A stretch of DNA of 64,000 bases from positions 1,174,501 to 1,238,500 of the forward strand of contig NZ_CP117445.1 of NCBI RefSeq assembly GCF_030687715.1. Direction: 5' to 3'. The stretch comes from Pseudomonas sp. FP2196. GTDB lineage: Bacteria > Pseudomonadota > Gammaproteobacteria > Pseudomonadales > Pseudomonadaceae. Position numbers and translations under genes: made by a program. This document shows positions 60,741-64,000 of this stretch, one piece after another. Below the pieces are notes generated by a model. The model searched no databases. It had not been told where the DNA came from and saw only the letters and a program-made list of their open reading frames with translations. The stretch's first letter is position 1; the number at the start of each line of letters is the position of its first letter.

Positions 60741-63013
60741 CCCCCGAGCAAATGCGCGACGCCTCCTTGCTGGAGCTGTTCAGCCTTGAAGCCGAAGCCC
60801 AGACCCAAGTGCTGAGTGCAGGGCTGTTGGCGCTGGAGCGTAACCCGACCCAGGCCGATCACCTCGAATCGTGCATGCGTGCAGCGCACTCGCTCAAAGG
60901 CGCGGCGCGGATCGTCGGCATCGACAGCGGCGTCAGCGTCGCCCACGTCATGGAAGACTGTCTGGTCAGTGCGCAGGAAGGGCGTTTGTTGCTGCGCCCG
61001 GAACATATCGACGCGTTGTTGCAGGGCACCGACCTGCTGATGCGTATTGCCACGCCCGCGAACGCACCGCAACCGCCAGACATTGAGGCTTATGTGGCGT
61101 TGATGGGGCAACTGCTCGACCCGTCGGCACCGCCAGCACCGGTCGCTGCACCCATCATGGCCGAGTTGCAACTCGAAGCACCGTCAGTGCCGGCGCCTTC
61201 GTTAGAGGTTCCGCTCGAGTCATTCGAACCGGCCCCGCGCAAGAACAAACGCACCACCGAAGGCGGCGAGCGCGTGCTGCGCGTCACTGCCGAACGCCTG
61301 AACAGCCTGCTCGATCTGTCGAGCAAATCGCTGGTGGAAACCCAGCGCCTCAAGCCGCATCTGGCGACCATGCAACGCCTCAAACGGATGCAGAACAACG
61401 GTCTGCGCGCACTGGAAAACCTCAACGTCCACCTCAAGGAACACGCGTTGAGCCTTGAGGCGCTGGAAGCGCTGGAAGATGCGCGGCGCTTGCTCGCTGA
61501 ATCGCAGCAACTGCTGATCGAGAAAAACGCCGAACTCGACGAGTTCGCCTGGCAGGCCAGCCAACGAGCGCAAGTGCTTTATGACACCGCGTTGGCCTGC
61601 CGCATGCGGCCATTCGCCGATGTGCTCAGCGGTCAGGTACGCATGGTCCGCGATCTGGGCCGCAGTCTCGGCAAGCAGGTGCGGCTGGAGATCGAAGGCG
61701 AGAAGACTCAAGTCGACCGCGACGTGCTGGAAAAACTCGAAGCGCCGCTCACACATTTACTGCGCAACGCGGTTGACCACGGTATCGAAACCCCAGAGCA
61801 GCGTGTGCTCAAGGGCAAGCCTGAGGAGGGGCTGATCCGCCTGCGCGCCTCGCACCAGGCCGGACTGCTGGTGCTGGAGTTGAGCGATGACGGCAATGGT
61901 GTGGATCTGGAAAAGGTTCGCCGCAGCATCGTCGAGCGCCAGTTATCCCCACCCGAAACGGCGGCGCAGTTGAGCGAAGAAGAGCTGCTGACGTTCCTGT
62001 TTCTGCCCGGGTTCAGCCTGCGCGACAAGGTCACTGAAGTGTCCGGTCGCGGCGTCGGTCTGGATGCGGTGCAGCACATGGTGCGTCAACTGCGCGGCGC
62101 GGTCGTGTTGGAGCAGACGGCGGGCGAGGGCAGCCGTTTTCATCTGGAAGTGCCGCTGACGTTGTCGGTGGTGCGCAGTCTGGTGGTGGAAGTCGGCGAA
62201 GAGGCTTACGCCTTTCCGCTGGCGCATATCGAGCGTATGTGCGATCTGGCCCCCGAGGACATCGTGCAGGTCGAGGGGCGCCAGCATTTCTGGCACGAAG
62301 GCCGGCATGTCGGGCTGGTCGCGGCCAGTCAGTTGCTGAACCGTCCGGCCAGCCAGAGCGGCGGGGAAACCCTGAAAGTCGTGGTGATTCGCGAGCGCGA
62401 TGCGATTTACGGTGTGGCGGTCGAGCGTTTTATTGGCGAGCGCACGCTGGTGGTATTGCCGCTGGACGAGCGTCTGGGCAAAGTGCAGGACATTTCCGCC
62501 GGGGCCTTGCTCGATGACGGTTCGGTGGTGTTGATCGTCGACGTCGAGGACATGCTGCGTTCGGTGGACAAACTGCTCAATACCGGGCGCCTGGAACGCA
62601 TCGCCCGCCACGGCAATCAAGCGGCAGAAGTGGCGCGCAAGCGAGTGCTGGTGGTCGACGACTCGCTGACCGTGCGCGAACTGCAACGCAAGCTGCTGCT
62701 CAATCGCGGCTACGACGTGGCGGTGGCGGTGGACGGCATGGACGGCTGGAACGCGCTGCGTTCGGAGGACTTCGATTTGCTGATCACCGACATCGACATG
62801 CCGCGCATGGACGGCATCGAACTGGTCACCCTGCTGCGTCGCGACAACCGTCTGCAATCGCTGCCGGTGATGGTGGTGTCGTACAAGGATCGCGAAGAAG
62901 ACCGGCGCCGTGGCCTGGACGCTGGCGCCGACTATTATTTAGCCAAAGCCAGTTTTCATGACGACGCCCTGCTCGATGCAGTGGTCGAGCTGATCGGGGG
63001 AGCGCGGGCATGA
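60737..63013 (+). CDS. wspE: Hybrid CheA-type histidine kinase WspE
   Basis: A 758-aa kinase that phosphorylates WspR and WspF. The Hpt domain has the phospho-His in [15 protein letters not shown] (about residue 50). The dimerisation/HATPase part has [17 protein letters not shown] (N box), [12 protein letters not shown] (G1) and [11 protein letters not shown] (G2). A CheW-like domain follows ([20 protein letters not shown]), and a C-terminal receiver has Asp in [14 protein letters not shown] and Lys in [10 protein letters not shown]. The layout and length match WspE. Confidence 0.94.
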   Translation: MTPEQMRDASLLELFSLEAEAQTQVLSAGLLALERNPTQADHLESCMRAAHSLKGAARIVGIDSGVSVAHVMEDCLVSAQEGRLLLRPEHIDALLQGTDLLMRIATPANAPQPPDIEAYVALMGQLLDPSAPPAPVAAPIMAELQLEAPSVPAPSLEVPLESFEPAPRKNKRTTEGGERVLRVTAERLNSLLDLSSKSLVETQRLKPHLATMQRLKRMQNNGLRALENLNVHLKEHALSLEALEALEDARRLLAESQQLLIEKNAELDEFAWQASQRAQVLYDTALACRMRPFADVLSGQVRMVRDLGRSLGKQVRLEIEGEKTQVDRDVLEKLEAPLTHLLRNAVDHGIETPEQRVLKGKPEEGLIRLRASHQAGLLVLELSDDGNGVDLEKVRRSIVERQLSPPETAAQLSEEELLTFLFLPGFSLRDKVTEVSGRGVGLDAVQHMVRQLRGAVVLEQTAGEGSRFHLEVPLTLSVVRSLVVEVGEEAYAFPLAHIERMCDLAPEDIVQVEGRQHFWHEGRHVGLVAASQLLNRPASQSGGETLKVVVIRERDAIYGVAVERFIGERTLVVLPLDERLGKVQDISAGALLDDGSVVLIVDVEDMLRSVDKLLNTGRLERIARHGNQAAEVARKRVLVVDDSLTVRELQRKLLLNRGYDVAVAVDGMDGWNALRSEDFDLLITDIDMPRMDGIELVTLLRRDNRLQSLPVMVVSYKDREEDRRRGLDAGADYYLAKASFHDDALLDAVVELIGGARA

Positions 63014-64000
63014 AGATTGCGATCGTCAACGACATGCCGCTGGCGGTGGAGGCCCTGCGCCGGGCGCTGGCCTTCGAGCCTGCGCATCAGGTGGTCTGGG
63101 TCGCGTACAACGGCGCCGAGGCGGTACGCCTGTGCGCCGAAAACACCCCGGATCTGATCCTGATGGATCTGATCATGCCGGTGATGGACGGTGTCGAGGC
63201 TACGCGGCGGATCATGGCGGAAAGTCCATGCGCGATCGTGATCGTCACGGTCGATCGCCAGCAGAACGTGCATCGGGTCTTCGAAGCCATGGGCCACGGT
63301 GCGCTGGATGTCGTAGACACACCCGCACTTGGTGCCGGCAACGCTCAGGAAGCGGCAGCACCACTGCTGCGCAAGATCCTCAACATCGGCTGGCTGATCG
63401 GCGAGAAGCCCACGCGTTCGCGTCCGGTCCCGGCGCCCCAGCGCAGTTCGGCGTCGTGCCAGCGGCTGGTGGCGATCGGCTCGTCCGCAGGCGGGCCAGC
63501 GGCGCTGGAAGTGCTGCTCAAAGGTTTGCCGCGCAGTTTTTCTGCGGCCATCGTCCTGGTGCAACACGTTGACCAAGTGTTCGCCGCCGGCATGGCCGAA
63601 TGGCTGGCCAGCGCCAGCGGCCTGGACGTGCGTCTGGCCCGCGAAGGCGAACCGCCGCAGGCCGGCGCGGTGCTTCTGGCCGGCACCAATCACCATATTC
63701 GATTATTGAAAGACGGCACGCTGGCCTACACCGCCGAACCGGTCAATGAGATCTACCGACCGTCGATCGACGTGTTTTTTGAAAGCGTGGCCAGCTACTG
63801 GAACGGCGATGCGGTCGGGGTTTTATTGACCGGGATGGGACGCGACGGCGCGCAAGGGCTTAAGCTCATGCGCCAACAGGGTTACTTGACCATCGCGCAG
63901 GATCAGCAAAGCAGTGCGGTGTACGGCATGCCCAAGGCAGCAGCGGCGATTGATGCCGCCGTAGAAATCCGTCCACTGGAAAAGATAGCGCCACGATTGC
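63010..64000 (+). CDS. wspF: CheB-type methylesterase WspF (3' end beyond the window)
   Basis: The first 330 codons are visible, starting [20 protein letters not shown] at 63010 and overlapping wspE by 4 bp; nearly the whole enzyme is present. The receiver domain has Asp in [13 protein letters not shown]. The methylesterase domain holds the catalytic Ser in [13 protein letters not shown], His in [10 protein letters not shown] and Asp in [10 protein letters not shown]. WspF demethylates WspA and dampens the signal; its loss gives the wrinkly-spreader type in P. fluorescens through constant WspR activity. No frameshift or stop is seen, so this allele looks functional. wspR should follow past the edge. 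Confidence 0.94.
   Translation, partial: MKIAIVNDMPLAVEALRRALAFEPAHQVVWVAYNGAEAVRLCAENTPDLILMDLIMPVMDGVEATRRIMAESPCAIVIVTVDRQQNVHRVFEAMGHGALDVVDTPALGAGNAQEAAAPLLRKILNIGWLIGEKPTRSRPVPAPQRSSASCQRLVAIGSSAGGPAALEVLLKGLPRSFSAAIVLVQHVDQVFAAGMAEWLASASGLDVRLAREGEPPQAGAVLLAGTNHHIRLLKDGTLAYTAEPVNEIYRPSIDVFFESVASYWNGDAVGVLLTGMGRDGAQGLKLMRQQGYLTIAQDQQSSAVYGMPKAAAAIDAAVEIRPLEKIAPRL

Overview
The window is chromosomal DNA from a Pseudomonas, most likely of the P. fluorescens complex. The evidence is a set of typical Pseudomonas gene blocks (ffh / rpsP-rimM-trmD-rplS, xerD-dsbC-hom-thrC, recJ, opgD, the wsp operon), high-GC coding, and many paired REP elements of two families: cores reading CGAGCAGGCTCGCTCCCAC and GTAGGAGCTGCCGCAGGCTG. 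No tRNA, rRNA or CRISPR array was recognised.

Layout. (1) 1-8.3 kb, housekeeping: a cut-off L,D-transpeptidase, two NUDIX hydrolases, a gamma carbonic anhydrase, purT, an MHS-type MFS transporter, a CNNM/CBS protein and a CcsA-like membrane protein. (2) 8.4-17.6 kb, core information and amino acid genes: ffh, a 158-bp hairpin, rpsP-rimM-trmD-rplS, a thioesterase, xerD, dsbC, hom behind a structured leader, and thrC. (3) 17.6-29.3 kb: a BvgS-like sensor that lacks its kinase beside a degenerate receiver protein, a solute-binding protein with a probable CTG start, a CaiB-type CoA transferase, yaeQ, recJ, an old-yellow-enzyme reductase, an intact IS3-family element with a GGG target duplication, and opgD. 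(4) 29.6-32.1 kb, a small accessory island: a 61-aa protein, a BRO-N protein, and a two-gene unit that looks like a toxin-antitoxin module, with a PARP-type ADP-ribosyltransferase-like second gene and a strong operator-like dyad upstream. (5) 32-42 kb, a polyamine/GABA catabolic block matching E. coli ydcSTUV-patD, with an extra aldehyde dehydrogenase, an APC permease, and an upstream LysR gene broken by one amber codon. (6) 43-56 kb, a type VI secretion effector locus on the minus strand: hcp, vgrG, DUF4123 chaperone, full-length Rhs with its immunity gene, then displaced cassettes (orphan SUKH immunity, 5'-truncated Rhs with a different toxin tip and its immunity gene, and a relic of a third tip). 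A sigma-54-like promoter with three copies of an 18-bp dyad 100-210 bp upstream precedes hcp. (7) 56.6-64 kb: the surface-sensing wsp operon, wspA to wspF (wspF is cut by the window end), with start and stop codons overlapping throughout.

How it works together: Hcp, VgrG, the DUF4123 adaptor and Rhs form one delivery module. The downstream Rhs core is collinear with the full-length one and could donate a new toxin/immunity pair by recombination. The Wsp genes encode a chemosensory complex that in Pseudomonas drives the diguanylate cyclase WspR, which is not in the window. The most interesting regions are the ART-like two-gene unit (30.7-32.0 kb), the hcp upstream region (56.1-56.4 kb) and the displaced Rhs cassettes (43.3-47.7 kb).
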